Source: Nguyenibacter vanlangensis (GTDB lineage Bacteria; Pseudomonadota; Alphaproteobacteria; Acetobacterales; Acetobacteraceae). From it: DNA of 64,000 nt. The position numbers and the translations under genes were made by a program. Shown in pieces: positions 37,199 through 46,119 of this stretch. The notes below the pieces were generated by a model. That model was not told the DNA's origin. It worked only from the letters and a program-made list of their open reading frames with translations, and searched no databases. Where the stretch lies: the NCBI RefSeq assembly GCF_038719015.1, contig NZ_CP152276.1, positions 506,001 through 570,000 of the forward strand, in the 5' to 3' direction. The first letter of the stretch is position 1; every line of letters starts with the position of its first letter.

Positions 37199-38064
37199 GC
37201 CGCCCGGGTCTCGGTACCCGTCTCGGCGCCCGTCTCGATCGGGGCGCCCGGCGTGGTGCCCCATTCGGCCCAGGATCCGTCATAGAGCGCGTCGCCTTCG
37301 CGCCCGCAGAGGGCCAGGCCGAGCGACAGTACGGCGGCGGAGACGCCCGAGCCGCAACTGGTGACGACGGGCCGGTCGTCGGTGACGCCGGCGGCGGCGA
37401 AGCGCGCGCGCAGTTCGGGGACGGGCAGGAACGCCTTGTCGGCATCGAGCAGCGTGCCGTAAGGCAGGTTGCGCGCGCCGGGCATGTGGCCCGAGGCGAC
37501 CCCGGGGCGCGGTTCCGGCGTGGTGCCGGCGAAGCGGCCGGCGGCGCGGGCGTCGAGGATCAGCGCGCCGCGACCGGCGACGATATGGCGCATGTCACCC
37601 AGGCCGCGGACGCGCGCGAAGCGCGGCGCGGGGCGGAAGGTGCCGGGGGACGGCGTGGCGGGCGCCCCCTGCCCCACCGGGCCGCCGGCCCGCTGCCAGG
37701 CCGGCAGGCCGCCATCGAGCACCTGGACCCGATCGGCGCCGAACAGGCCGGCCAGCCACCAGGCCCGGGCGGCGGAGGCGGCGTTGCCCTGGTCGTAGAA
37801 GACGATGTGGGACGTGTCGGACAGGCCGAGCGCGCGGGCCAGTTCGCCGAATCGGGACTGGCTCGGGATCATGTGCGGCAGCGTGGCGTCGGGATCGGAG
37901 AAGAGTTCGATATCAAAAGCGCGCGCGCCGGGGATGTGCGCCTGCCGGAATCGCTGTGCCGGGTCGAAATCCTCGCCCGGGAGCGCCATCGTGGCGTCGA
38001 GCGTGACGAGATCGGGCGCGTCGAGGCGGGCGAGCAGTTCGGCCGGCGAAATCAGAGGATGCAT
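37195..38064 (-). CDS. sseA: 3-mercaptopyruvate sulfurtransferase (tandem rhodanese)
   Basis: 289 residues with two rhodanese domains: an inactive N-terminal one (DLVTLDATMALPGEDFDPAQ) and a catalytic C-terminal one whose loop reads SCGSGVSA (Cys near residue 242), the CG[S/T]G[V/T] form typical of mercaptopyruvate specificity. The last residues (ETGAETGTETR) are encoded by a 12-base tandem repeat and look like a recent low-complexity tail. It leads the sseA-metC pair. Confidence 0.9.
   Translation of the reverse strand: MHPLISPAELLARLDAPDLVTLDATMALPGEDFDPAQRFRQAHIPGARAFDIELFSDPDATLPHMIPSQSRFGELARALGLSDTSHIVFYDQGNAASAARAWWLAGLFGADRVQVLDGGLPAWQRAGGPVGQGAPATPSPGTFRPAPRFARVRGLGDMRHIVAGRGALILDARAAGRFAGTTPEPRPGVASGHMPGARNLPYGTLLDADKAFLPVPELRARFAAAGVTDDRPVVTSCGSGVSAAVLSLGLALCGREGDALYDGSWAEWGTTPGAPIETGAETGTETRAA
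37208..37243. repeat. 12-base tandem repeat in the 3' end of sseA
   Basis: GTCTCG recurs at 37208, 37220 and 37232, exactly 12 bases apart, in three near-identical units. Being a multiple of three it keeps frame and encodes the ETG(A/T) tetrapeptide tail of SseA. Confidence 0.8.
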
Positions 38065-38198
38065 AGGCGGGGGTCCTTTGCGGCACCATATCCAACGGTC
38101 TGGTGGCTATCGGTCGGGCGCTTGCCCGGCGAAGTCAAGCGGGACATGATCGCCGGGCGCCGGAGTGCCGCCGGCGGCGTGAGCGATGGCGGGAGAGC

Positions 38199-39275
38199 AT
38201 GGCCGAGCGCATCATGATGGGGCTGTTGCTGGGAGGCGTGGCCTTCGGCTGCGGTGCCATCCTCTATCCGTTCCTGTCGGCCCTGCTGTGGGCGGCGATC
38301 CTGACCTTTTCGACCTGGCCGGTCTTCGCCCGGCTGCGGCGCCGGTCCGGCCCGGTGATCGCCGCGATCGGCATGACCGTGCTGACGGCGCTGGTCGTCG
38401 CCCTGCCGCTGGCGGTGGTGGTGAGCACCAGCATCGCCGACCTGCCCGGCACGATCGAGGGGCTGATCGGCACCCTGGCGCGGTCGATCCAGCTTCCGCC
38501 CCCGCCGGCCTGGCTGGCGCGCATTCCGCATGTCGGGCCTGACCTGGTGGATCTGTGGTCCCAGTGGAGCACGGACCTGGGCCATGCCGAGCGGTTCATC
38601 CGCCCCTATGCCGGCAGCATCGCGCAGTCGATGCTGTCCGGGCTGATGCATGTCGCCAGCGGGCTGGTCAATCTGGGCATGGCGCTGTTCATCGCGTTCT
38701 TCTTCTGGCTGGGGGGCGATGCGCTGGGCGCGACCTTCTGCGCGCTGATCCGGCGCATTGCCGGAGCCTATGCCGAGCGGATCCTGAGCATCGTCGGCCG
38801 CACCATCCGCGGCACCGTCTACGGCATCCTGGGCACCGCGATCGTGCAGGGTATCCTGACCGGGCTGGGATTCGCGGTGACCGGGCTGCCCGAGCCGGTG
38901 CTGTTCGGCGTCATGACCGCGTGCGTGGCGGTGCTGCCGATCGGCGCGCCGCTGATCTGGATACCGGGGGCGCTGGTGCTGATCGTGTCGCACCATATGG
39001 GGTGGGGGATCTTCCTGCTGGTCTATGGGGTGCTGGTGATTTCCGGCGCCGACCACGTCATCCGGCCGATGTTCATCTCGCGCGGGGCGCAACTGCCCTA
39101 TCTGCTGACGGTGCTGGGGGTGCTGGGCGGGGTGTGGACCTTTGGCGGGCTGGGGATTTTCCTTGGTCCGGTCCTGTTGGGGGTGGGCTATACCCTGACG
39201 GCGGAATTCGCGGCCGACGGCCAGGCGCCCGCCGGGGACACGGGGTCGATAGAGGAGAATTTCATCGAGTCATGA
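38199..39275 (+). CDS. AI-2E family (PerM-like) transporter
   Basis: 358-residue membrane protein with around eight helices. The family layout is seen: N-terminal pairs (LLLGGVAFGCGAILYPFLSA), a central amphipathic stretch, then GTVYGILGTAIVQGILTGLG near residue 205 and the conserved GVWTFGGLGIFLGPVLLG near residue 315. Substrates of this family vary (AI-2 export, Na+/H+ exchange), so none is assigned. ATG 38199 has GGGAGA just upstream; the frame is open to 38103. The stop overlaps the next gene as ATGA. Confidence 0.9.
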   Translation: MAERIMMGLLLGGVAFGCGAILYPFLSALLWAAILTFSTWPVFARLRRRSGPVIAAIGMTVLTALVVALPLAVVVSTSIADLPGTIEGLIGTLARSIQLPPPPAWLARIPHVGPDLVDLWSQWSTDLGHAERFIRPYAGSIAQSMLSGLMHVASGLVNLGMALFIAFFFWLGGDALGATFCALIRRIAGAYAERILSIVGRTIRGTVYGILGTAIVQGILTGLGFAVTGLPEPVLFGVMTACVAVLPIGAPLIWIPGALVLIVSHHMGWGIFLLVYGVLVISGADHVIRPMFISRGAQLPYLLTVLGVLGGVWTFGGLGIFLGPVLLGVGYTLTAEFAADGQAPAGDTGSIEENFIES

Positions 39276-39937
39276 ATGTCGCCCCGATGTCCGCCCTTCC
39301 TGGGCACACGTCTCATGGCACCGAGCGCAAGATCGTGAGCTGGAACCTGCTGCGCCTGGTCGGCGCCACGCCGCGCGACGTCGCGCAACTGGTCGCGGAG
39401 GAACGGCCCGACCTGCTGCTGATGCAGGAGGCGACGGCGGATTTCGATGCGCTGCCGCGCCTGATCGGCGGCCATTATGCGCGCAGCCCCCTGCCCGGCC
39501 GGATTCATGGCGTGGCATGCTGGAGCCCTGCCCCGTTCCGCCGCCACCCGGTCGCCTGCACCCTGCCCTCGGGCCCGCTGGTGCGCCGGGTGGCGCAGAT
39601 GATCGAGTGCTCGACCTTCGGCTTTACGGTCGCGAACGTGCATCTGTCGCACGGCCAGATCATGAACCGGCGGCAATTGCGTCGGCTGGGCGAGATTCTG
39701 CCGGCCCATGCGGCGGTGCTGGGGGATTTCAACCTGGTGGGGCCGACCCTGATGCCGCATTTCCACGATGTGGGGCCGCGCGCGCCGACCCACCGGATGG
39801 TCGACATGCTGCCGATCCGCATCGATCGCTGCATGGTGCGGGGCCTGACCTGCCGGGAGGCGCGGGTGCTGGAGAACTACGCGTCGGACCATCGGCCGAT
39901 CACCGTGCGGCTGGAACGGTCGAGTAGTCACAGATAG
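39272..39937 (+). CDS. Endonuclease/exonuclease/phosphatase (EEP) family hydrolase
   Basis: 221 residues of the DNase I-like fold. Catalytic marks: SWNLLR near residue 25, the metal-binding Glu in LLLMQEATAD, NVHLSHG, LGDFNLVGP near residue 150 and the C-terminal SDHRPI. Substrates could be phosphodiesters in lipids or nucleic acids. The gene overlaps the AI-2E gene by 4 bases (ATGA), and next to it on the other strand is cardiolipin synthase. The stop lies within the first copy of a 13-base duplication. Confidence 0.85.
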   Translation: MNVAPMSALPGHTSHGTERKIVSWNLLRLVGATPRDVAQLVAEERPDLLLMQEATADFDALPRLIGGHYARSPLPGRIHGVACWSPAPFRRHPVACTLPSGPLVRRVAQMIECSTFGFTVANVHLSHGQIMNRRQLRRLGEILPAHAAVLGDFNLVGPTLMPHFHDVGPRAPTHRMVDMLPIRIDRCMVRGLTCREARVLENYASDHRPITVRLERSSSHR

Positions 39938-39952
39938 GCAGTCACAGATAGG
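39926..39952. repeat. 13-base direct duplication spanning two convergent stop codons
   Basis: AGTCACAGATAGG occurs at 39926-39938 and again at 39940-39952. The first copy carries the TAG of the EEP hydrolase (plus strand) and the second the TGA of cardiolipin synthase (minus strand), so the duplication created or preserved both ends. Confidence 0.85.
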
Positions 39953-41360
39953 GCAGCAGCAGGCGGGCCGCCGCGTCGCGCAGCCTGACCGGCAGGGGGC
40001 GGCGGTCCAGGTCGTAATGGGTCAGCCGGTGACGGCGGTGGGTGATGATGAAATCGTCGATCAGCCGCGCGGTGGCGGTGTCATAAGCCTCGATATTGAC
40101 TTCGAAATTCAGGCGCAGGCTGCGGACGTCGAGATTCGAGCTGCCGACGAAGGTCCAGTGGCGGTCGACCACCATCAGCTTGGAATGGTTGAAGGGCGGG
40201 CTGGCCTGCCAGACGCGGCAGCCGGAATCGAGGAAACGCTGGAGATTGGCGGCGCGGGCCCAGTCGATCAGCGTATGGTTGCTGTGGCCGGGCATGACGA
40301 TGTCGACCTCGATCCCGCGCAGGGCGGCCAGGGCCAGTTCGGTCAGGAACCGTTCGCCCGGCAGGAAATAGGGCGTCATCAGGCGGATGGAGCGGCGCGC
40401 CATCGTCATCGCCTGGAGCATCGTATATTCGATCTTCTCGAGGTCGGAATCCGGGCCGGCGGTGACGATGCGGGCCGGGACGTCGCCGGTCGGGGCCAGT
40501 TCGGGGAAGAAGGGGTCGGCCGGCAGGTCCTCGCCGGTGGTAAAGGCCCAGTCCTGGGCGAAGGCTTCGGCCAATTGGTGGACGACCGGGCCTTCGATCC
40601 GGAAATGCGTGTCCGACACCGGATGGTCGGGGTGGTGGGCGACCAGGTTTTCCTGGCCGATATTCAGGCCGCCCATGAAGCCGAGGCGGCCATCCACCAC
40701 CAGGATCTTCTTGTGGTTGCGCATGTTGATGAAGGGCATGCGCCACGGCAGCATGGAGTGCATGAAGCGGCCGACCGGCACGCCCGCCCGGCGCAGGGCA
40801 TGGGCGGCCGGGCTGCGGAAATAGCCGCTGCCGATGCCGTCGACCAGCACGCGCACCGCGACCCCCCGGCGATGGGCGGCGATCAGCGCGGCGATGAACC
40901 GGTCGCCGGCGTCATCGGCGCGGAAGATGTAGGAGCAGAGCAGCACGGAGCTGCCGGCGCCGCCGATCGCGTCGAGCATCTGGGGGTAGGCTTCGTCGCC
41001 GTCATGGAGCATCTGGACGAGGTTGCCGCTCATGAGCGGGCGGCCGGTCAGCTTGCCGACCATGTCGGCCAGCGGCGCGAAGCCGCCTTCTTCGGTGCGT
41101 TTCCAGCGCGAGGAGACGGTGCGGCTGTGCCAGCTCTGCCGACCGATCAGCTTGCGGGCGCGGCGATGCACGCGATTGATGCCGAACATGACATAGAGCG
41201 CGCCGCCGGTGAACGGCATCAGCGCCGTGATGCCGATCCAGCCGATCGCGGCGCCGACCTCGCGCTTGTTCAGCAGGACGTGCATTGTCACGCAGGCCGC
41301 CACACAGACCCGGGCCGCCAGGGCGAGCATGACGAGCGTATGCCAGGACATCAGCAGCAT
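39942..41360 (-). CDS. cls: Cardiolipin synthase
   Basis: 472 residues. Two N-terminal membrane helices (about 5-60), then two phospholipase D HKD motifs: HKKILVVDGRLGFMGG near residue 217 and HSKLMVVDRHWTFVGSSN near residue 395. This is the bacterial ClsA/B/C layout, joining two phosphatidylglycerols (or PG and PE) into cardiolipin at the inner membrane. ATG 41351 is an alternative start. Convergent with the EEP hydrolase. Confidence 0.93.
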   Translation of the reverse strand: MLLMSWHTLVMLALAARVCVAACVTMHVLLNKREVGAAIGWIGITALMPFTGGALYVMFGINRVHRRARKLIGRQSWHSRTVSSRWKRTEEGGFAPLADMVGKLTGRPLMSGNLVQMLHDGDEAYPQMLDAIGGAGSSVLLCSYIFRADDAGDRFIAALIAAHRRGVAVRVLVDGIGSGYFRSPAAHALRRAGVPVGRFMHSMLPWRMPFINMRNHKKILVVDGRLGFMGGLNIGQENLVAHHPDHPVSDTHFRIEGPVVHQLAEAFAQDWAFTTGEDLPADPFFPELAPTGDVPARIVTAGPDSDLEKIEYTMLQAMTMARRSIRLMTPYFLPGERFLTELALAALRGIEVDIVMPGHSNHTLIDWARAANLQRFLDSGCRVWQASPPFNHSKLMVVDRHWTFVGSSNLDVRSLRLNFEVNIEAYDTATARLIDDFIITHRRHRLTHYDLDRRPLPVRLRDAAARLLLPYL

Positions 41361-41428
41361 GGGGTCATGGTGAAGCGGGACGGGTCAAAGGGCAGTGAAC
41401 GGGCAATGCGGCGGAATGGGGGGACGGA

Positions 41429-41839
41429 GTGGTACGCGACGTCATGAATGATGATGGGCGCAGGCGGGCGCGCGGCGCGGGCGCCTATCGCCGGGGGGTG
41501 CGGGCGGAGCAACTGGCGGCGCTGTGGCTGCGCGATGCGGGCTGGACGATCCTGCTGCGGCGCGCGCGGACCGCGTGGGGAGAGATCGACCTGGTGGCGG
41601 CGCGGGACGACATGCTGGTGTTTGCCGAGGTCAAGAGCCGGCCCCTGTATGACGACGATGTGACGGCCAGCGAAGGCGCGATCCTGGGCGCGCGCCAGGC
41701 CGGGCGCCTGATGAACGCGGCGGCGGCGCTGTGCGCGGCCAATCCGCACTGGCGTTATGCGGAGATGCGTTTCGACGTTCTGCTGGTGACGGCGGACGAT
41801 GCCGTGCACCGGATCGAAGACGCGTTCAGGCTGGAATAG
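41429..41839 (+). CDS. YraN family protein (UPF0102, endonuclease-like fold)
   Basis: 136 residues. The conserved core is present: [20 protein letters not shown], then [21 protein letters not shown], which carries the Asp/Glu-x-Lys active-site pattern of PD-(D/E)XK nucleases, and RFDVLLV. The function is unproven. The frame opens with GTG 41429; ATG 41444 is equally possible. Confidence 0.85.
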   Translation: MVRDVMNDDGRRRARGAGAYRRGVRAEQLAALWLRDAGWTILLRRARTAWGEIDLVAARDDMLVFAEVKSRPLYDDDVTASEGAILGARQAGRLMNAAAALCAANPHWRYAEMRFDVLLVTADDAVHRIEDAFRLE

Positions 41840-41860
41840 CCGGGTGGCGCGCAGGGTCCG

Positions 41861-42250
41861 TCAGGTCCGGTGATGGCCCCCGTGCGACGCGGCCCCCCAA
41901 TGTCCCCCGGCCCTGGATGCCCCGTGGCGGCCGGATGCGGCGACGTGCGGATGATAGGCGACGGTGCGGACGATGGCGCGTGGCCGCGTGGCCATGCGAT
42001 AGGCATGGGCGTGGGCGGCGGGGACGCCGTAGGACGCGTGGAAGGCGCGGTGATAGGCGATGTGGCGCACCGGCGGCGGCGGCGCGGTCAGGGCGTCCAG
42101 GGTCAGGCGTCCGGCCTCGTCATCCGTGATGACGCGCTGGGCGTGGGCGGCGGAGGATGCCAGCAGCGTGGCGCCGGTTCCCAGCACGCAGGCCCCCAGC
42201 ATGCAGGAAACGGCCCTTGCGATTGCGACCCTGACTGCGATGCGACGCAT
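41861..42250 (-). CDS. Small exported histidine/alanine-rich protein of unknown function
   Basis: 129 residues. Good signal peptide (RIAVRVAIARAVSCMLGACVLG, cleavage near SSAAHA), then a short sequence rich in His, Ala and Arg (HIAYHRAFHASYG, GHWGAASHGGHHRT). I recognise no domain. ATG 42250 is used; ATG 42262 would add four residues. The His content might bind metal, which is a guess. Codon pattern is like the neighbours, and the frame is closed just upstream of the signal peptide by a terminator of the next operon, so it is its own unit. Confidence 0.55.
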   Translation of the reverse strand: MRRIAVRVAIARAVSCMLGACVLGTGATLLASSAAHAQRVITDDEAGRLTLDALTAPPPPVRHIAYHRAFHASYGVPAAHAHAYRMATRPRAIVRTVAYHPHVAASGRHGASRAGGHWGAASHGGHHRT

Positions 42251-42333
42251 GAACCACCCCATTTTTTGACCCGGTGGCCAAAAGCTACGCGAGATGTCCG
42301 GGCGGGGACAAGGGGCTGTCTGGGATGGGAACG

Positions 42334-42370
42334 AAAAAAAGCGGGCCGGATCAACGATCCGGCCCGCTTT
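42334..42370 (-). terminator. Rho-independent terminator of the grxD transcript
   Basis: A 12-bp perfect stem (42341-42352 with 42356-42367, 3-base loop AAC) followed on the minus strand by a run of seven T residues. It lies about 65 bases past the grxD stop, with a 15-base tandem repeat in between. Confidence 0.92.
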
Positions 42371-42379
42371 CCTGAGATG

Positions 42380-42424
42380 ATCGGGCCCGAGGCAATCGGG
42401 TCGGGGGCGATCGGGCCGGGGATG
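42380..42424. repeat. 15-base tandem repeat in the grxD 3' UTR
   Basis: Three units starting ATCGGG at 42380, 42395 and 42410, exact 15-base period with a variable second half (CCCGAGGCA, TCGGGGGCG, CCGGGGATG). It lies between the grxD stop and its terminator. Confidence 0.8.
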
Positions 42425-42432
42425 GGCGCGCG

Positions 42433-42768
42433 TCAGGCCGAGGCCGGCACGATGCCCTTCTCGGCGAAGAGCTTTTCCAGCTCGCCGCTGAGGAACATTT
42501 CGGTCACGATGTCGCAGCCGCCGATGAACTCGCCCTTGACATAGAGCTGCGGCACGGTCGGCCAGTTGGTGAAATCCTTGATGCCCTGGCGCAGTTCGGG
42601 ATCCGCCAGCACGTTGGCGGTCTGGAAGGGCACGCCCACATGGCCGAGGATCTGGACCACTTTGGCCGAGAAGCCGCATTGCGGGAACTGGGCCGTGCCC
42701 TTCATGTACAGCATGACCGGGTTGGCATCGATGTCTTGCTGGATACGCTGCGTGATTGTGTCAGCCAT
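42433..42768 (-). CDS. grxD: Monothiol glutaredoxin (Grx4/GrxD family)
   Basis: 111 residues with the CGFS active site (Cys31 in FPQCGFSAKVV) and the glutathione-binding segments WPTVPQLYVKGEFIGGCDI. CGFS glutaredoxins carry a [2Fe-2S] cluster and usually pair with BolA proteins to move clusters; the bolA gene lies 68 bases upstream, in line with this. End of the run that begins with the purine genes; terminator downstream. Confidence 0.96.
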   Translation of the reverse strand: MADTITQRIQQDIDANPVMLYMKGTAQFPQCGFSAKVVQILGHVGVPFQTANVLADPELRQGIKDFTNWPTVPQLYVKGEFIGGCDIVTEMFLSGELEKLFAEKGIVPASA

Positions 42769-42792
42769 CGTTCGATCCTGATTGCGACGGGG

Positions 42793-42852
42793 TTATGATT
42801 CGGGTTTATGACCCGGACTTCTATGACTCGGACTTTTTATGATTCGGACTGG
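42793..42852. repeat. Degenerate ~15-base tandem repeat between bolA and grxD
   Basis: TATGA-(C/T)(T/C)CGG(A/G) units begin at 42794, 42807, 42822 and 42838 (spacings 13, 15, 16). The last unit runs into bolA and supplies its stop codon and last three codons (Ser-Glu-Ser). Confidence 0.75.
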
Positions 42853-43079
42853 GGCACGCTGGTCTGCAGGGCCAGGGCGTGCAGCGTGCCGCCCATATGG
42901 CCCTGCAGCGCCGCGTAGACAACCTGGTGCTGGCGCACGCGCGAAAGGCCGCGAAAGGCCTCGCTGACGACCGTGCAGGCATAGTGATCGCCGTCCCCGG
43001 CCAGGTCCTCGATGCTGATCGAGGCGTCCGGCAGCGCGGTGCGGATATAGGCTTCGATTTCCTGCGCCGTCATCGGCAT
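42837..43079 (-). CDS. bolA: BolA family protein
   Basis: 80 residues, full BolA fold: IEAYIRTALPDASISIEDLA, then GDGDHYACTVVSEAFRGLSR and VRQHQVVYAALQGHMGGTLH, where the conserved His in the C-terminal part is a cluster ligand in BolA-Grx complexes. Likely partners with the CGFS glutaredoxin encoded next. It lies 113 bases downstream of purL, beyond a palindromic element. Confidence 0.93.
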   Translation of the reverse strand: MPMTAQEIEAYIRTALPDASISIEDLAGDGDHYACTVVSEAFRGLSRVRQHQVVYAALQGHMGGTLHALALQTSVPQSES

Positions 43080-43144
43080 CGGCTATTGCTCCTGCGCGTC
43101 ATGATGGACAAACCAGTCATGACGCACCCTAAAACGTTGTTTCG

Positions 43145-43195
43145 TAGAGCATCTTCGCGTGATCGGGTGAGGCCACCCGATCACGATCCGCTCTA
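43145..43195. repeat. 51-base REP-like extended palindrome at the purL 3' end
   Basis: Outer arms TAGAGC/GCTCTA (43145-43150 with 43190-43195) enclose unequal bulges of 7 and 4 bases and a perfect 12-bp inner stem (43158-43169 with 43174-43185, loop AGGC). The right outer arm contains the purL stop codon. Similar AGAGC-bounded palindromes are common intergenic repeats in alphaproteobacteria; a terminator role is also possible but no T-run follows. Confidence 0.7.
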
Positions 43196-45421
43196 ACGGT
43201 CCATCAAGGCCGGGAAAAACGCCGAATTGACCGCGTTCAACCGTGCCGTCGATATTGTGGCGCCGCTGGGCAATGTCAAACCGTCGCCGCCGGAGCGGCC
43301 GAGGATGCGGGTTTCGACCCCCGCCGCCGCGGCCGACGCGGTGAAGGCGTCTTCGTCGCGGACGGCGACGACGTAGCGCGACTGGTCCTCGGCGAACCAG
43401 AAGGCTTCGGGGCGGATGCCGGAGGGCGGAGCGGCGAGCACGCAGCCCACATTTCCGGCCATGACCATTTCCGCCAGCGTGACCAGCAGCCCGCCATCGG
43501 CCACGTCGTGGCAGGCCAGCACGTGGCCGGCTTCGATCTGCCCGCGCACGAAATCGCCGTTGCGCCGTTCGGCCGCGAGGTCCAGCGCGGGCGGCGGCCC
43601 GTCCTCGCGCCCGTGGATTTCGCGCAGCCAGAGGGACTGGCCGAGTTCGCCCCGCGTCGCGCCGACCAGGACCAGTGCCGCGTCCGCCGGCATCGACAGC
43701 CCGACGGCGCGGGAGACGTCGTCGAGCACGCCGAGACCGCCGATCGCGGGGGTCGGCAGGATGGAGAGCGTGCTGCCGTCGGGGGCGCGGGTTTCGTTGT
43801 AGAGGGAGACGTTGCCGCTGACGACCGGGAAGTCGAGCGCGCGGCACGCCTCGCCCATGCCTTCGATCGCCGCGATGAACTGGCCCATGATCTCGGGCTT
43901 TTCGGGCGAGCCGAAATTGAGGTTGTCGGTGATCGCCAGCGGACGGGCGCCGGTGGCGACGATGTTGCGCCAGGCCTCGGCCACCGCCTGGGCGCCGCCG
44001 GTGCGGGGATCGGCCTTGCAGTAGCGCGGGGTGCAGTCGGTGGTGAGCGCGAGCCCGAGGGACGTGTCCTCGATCCTGACGATCGCGGCATCGGCGGCGC
44101 CGGGGCGCTTGACCGTCTGGCCGCCGACCGTGCTGTCGTACTGGTTCCAGACCCAGGCGCGCGAGGCGAGGTCCGGGCAGCCGATCAGCCGGATCAGCGC
44201 CTGTTCGATCCCGACCGGGTCGGTGAGCGGGCCCAGCGGCGCGGGGGCCGGCGTGGGGGACGTGGGACGGCGGTAGATGGGGGCCTGTTCGGCCAGCGGT
44301 TCGAGCGGGATGTCGGCTTCGACGCGGCCCTGGTGACGGACCACGATATGGCCGGTGTCGGTCAGGTGGCCGATGACCGCGAAATCCAGTTCCCATTTTT
44401 CGAAGATCGCGCGGGCCTGTTCGGTCCGGTCGGGCCGGATGACGATCAGCATGCGCTCCTGGCTTTCGGAGAGCATCATCTCATAGGCCGACATGCCGCG
44501 TTCGCGCTGGGGCACGGTATCGAGGTCGAGATCGATGCCCACCCCGCCCTTGCCGGCCATTTCGACCGAGGACGAGGTCAGGCCGGCGGCGCCCATGTCC
44601 TGGATGGCGACGATGGCGTCGGTGGCCATCAGTTCCAGGCACGCCTCGATCAGCAGCTTTTCGACGAACGGGTCGCCGACCTGCACCGTCGGGCGCTTGG
44701 CCAGCGCGTCCTCGTCGAATTCGGCCGAGGACATTGTGGCGCCGTGGATGCCGTCGCGGCCGGTTTTCGAGCCGACATAGACCACCGGGTTGCCCACCCC
44801 CGCCGCCGCGGAGAGGAAGATCCGGTCCTGGCGGGCGACGCCGACGGTCATGGCGTTGACCAGCGGGTTGCCGTCATAGGCCGGATGGAAATTGATCTCG
44901 CCCCCCACGGTGGGGACGCCGACGCAATTGCCGTAGCCGCCGATGCCGCGCACCACGCCATCGACGATGCGGCGGGTCTGCGGATTGTCGGGCGCGCCGA
45001 AGCGCAGCGCGTTGAGGTTGGCCACCGGGCGGGCGCCCATGGTGAAGACGTCGCGCAGGATGCCGCCCACGCCCGTCGCCGCGCCCTGGTAGGGTTCGAT
45101 GAAGGAGGGGTGGTTGTGGCTTTCCATCTTGAAGATGGCGGCCAGGCCCTGGCCGATATCGACCACGCCGGCATTCTCGCCCGGGCCGTGGATTACCCAC
45201 GGCGCGGTGGTGGGCAGGGTCTTGAGCCACACGCGCGAGGATTTGTAGGAACAATGTTCCGACCACATGACCGAGAAGATGCCCAGTTCGGTCAGGGTCG
45301 GGGTACGGCCCATGATCGAGAGCACGTTGCCCCATTCGTCGGCGGTCAGTCCGAATTCCCGGGCCATCGCCTGATCGACGGGTCGCTGCCCGGTTGCGCT
45401 GCTTGTCGTTGCGCTGCTCAT
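43193..45421 (-). CDS. purL: Phosphoribosylformylglycinamidine synthase subunit PurL (small type)
   Basis: 742-residue ATP-dependent subunit of FGAM synthase, which works with PurS and PurQ in the fourth step of purine synthesis. Marks: [19 protein letters not shown] near residue 50, [20 protein letters not shown] near residue 95, and the second half-repeat around SVMWSEH-like and [18 protein letters not shown] near residue 615. ATG 45421 overlaps the purQ stop as ATGA, fixing the start although the frame is open far upstream. Confidence 0.97.
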   Translation of the reverse strand: MSSATTSSATGQRPVDQAMAREFGLTADEWGNVLSIMGRTPTLTELGIFSVMWSEHCSYKSSRVWLKTLPTTAPWVIHGPGENAGVVDIGQGLAAIFKMESHNHPSFIEPYQGAATGVGGILRDVFTMGARPVANLNALRFGAPDNPQTRRIVDGVVRGIGGYGNCVGVPTVGGEINFHPAYDGNPLVNAMTVGVARQDRIFLSAAAGVGNPVVYVGSKTGRDGIHGATMSSAEFDEDALAKRPTVQVGDPFVEKLLIEACLELMATDAIVAIQDMGAAGLTSSSVEMAGKGGVGIDLDLDTVPQRERGMSAYEMMLSESQERMLIVIRPDRTEQARAIFEKWELDFAVIGHLTDTGHIVVRHQGRVEADIPLEPLAEQAPIYRRPTSPTPAPAPLGPLTDPVGIEQALIRLIGCPDLASRAWVWNQYDSTVGGQTVKRPGAADAAIVRIEDTSLGLALTTDCTPRYCKADPRTGGAQAVAEAWRNIVATGARPLAITDNLNFGSPEKPEIMGQFIAAIEGMGEACRALDFPVVSGNVSLYNETRAPDGSTLSILPTPAIGGLGVLDDVSRAVGLSMPADAALVLVGATRGELGQSLWLREIHGREDGPPPALDLAAERRNGDFVRGQIEAGHVLACHDVADGGLLVTLAEMVMAGNVGCVLAAPPSGIRPEAFWFAEDQSRYVVAVRDEDAFTASAAAAGVETRILGRSGGDGLTLPSGATISTARLNAVNSAFFPALMDR

Positions 45422-46119
45422 CGGACCAGAGCCTCCACCAGCCCCTCGAACAGGGGTTTGCCGTCTTCGCCGCCCATCAGCGGGTCCACCAGGTCTTCGG
45501 GATGCGGCATCATGCCGCAGATGCGCAGGTTTTCGCTGAGCACCCCGGCGATCGCGTTCACGCTGCCGTTGGGGTTGGTCCGCAGATCGCCCGCATCGAC
45601 GCGGCCGTCGGGCCGCGCGTAGCGGAACGCGACGCGGTTGCCGTCCTCGAGCGCGCGGATCGTGTCGGAATCGGCGATGTAGTTGCCGTCGCCGTGGGCC
45701 ATCGGCGTGCGGAACACGTCGCCCACCCGCCATTTGCGGGTGAAGGGCGTGTCGTCGCGTTCGACGCGCAGGTAACAATCCTGCGACAGGAAGCGCAGGG
45801 CGGCGTTGCGCAGCAGCGCGCCCGGCAGCAGCCCGGCCTCGGTCAGGATCTGGAAGCCGTTGCATACGCCCAGGATATGGCCCCCGGCGGCGGCGAAGCG
45901 CCGGATGTCGGCCATGATCGGGGCATGGGCGGCCATGGCGCCGCAGCGCAGATAGTCGCCGTAGCTGAAGCCGCCGGCCAGGACCACCAGATCGAGGTCC
46001 GGCAGGGCGGTGTCATGGTGCCAGATCATGGCGGGCGCGCGGCCGGTGACCGTCCGCAGGGCGATCGCCATGTCCCGTTCCCGGTTCGTGCCGGGGAAGA
46101 CGACGATGCCGGCCTTCAT
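45418..46119 (-). CDS. purQ: Phosphoribosylformylglycinamidine synthase subunit PurQ
   Basis: 233-residue class I glutamine amidotransferase that feeds ammonia to PurL. Nucleophile Cys in GVCNGFQIL near residue 90 and the catalytic His-Glu pair in MMPHPE near residue 205. The start overlaps the stop of the Rap1a-like gene as ATGA, and its own stop overlaps purL in the same way. Confidence 0.97.
   Translation of the reverse strand: MKAGIVVFPGTNRERDMAIALRTVTGRAPAMIWHHDTALPDLDLVVLAGGFSYGDYLRCGAMAAHAPIMADIRRFAAAGGHILGVCNGFQILTEAGLLPGALLRNAALRFLSQDCYLRVERDDTPFTRKWRVGDVFRTPMAHGDGNYIADSDTIRALEDGNRVAFRYARPDGRVDAGDLRTNPNGSVNAIAGVLSENLRICGMMPHPEDLVDPLMGGEDGKPLFEGLVEALVR

Noticed and set aside
38555..39271. 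Long upstream extension of the EEP hydrolase frame
   Set aside because: It overlaps the AI-2E gene in another frame and is low-complexity; homology begins at the ATG at 39272.
43508..45622. 704-codon plus-strand frame opposite purL
   Set aside because: Shadow of purL; composition is biased and nothing matches a known protein.
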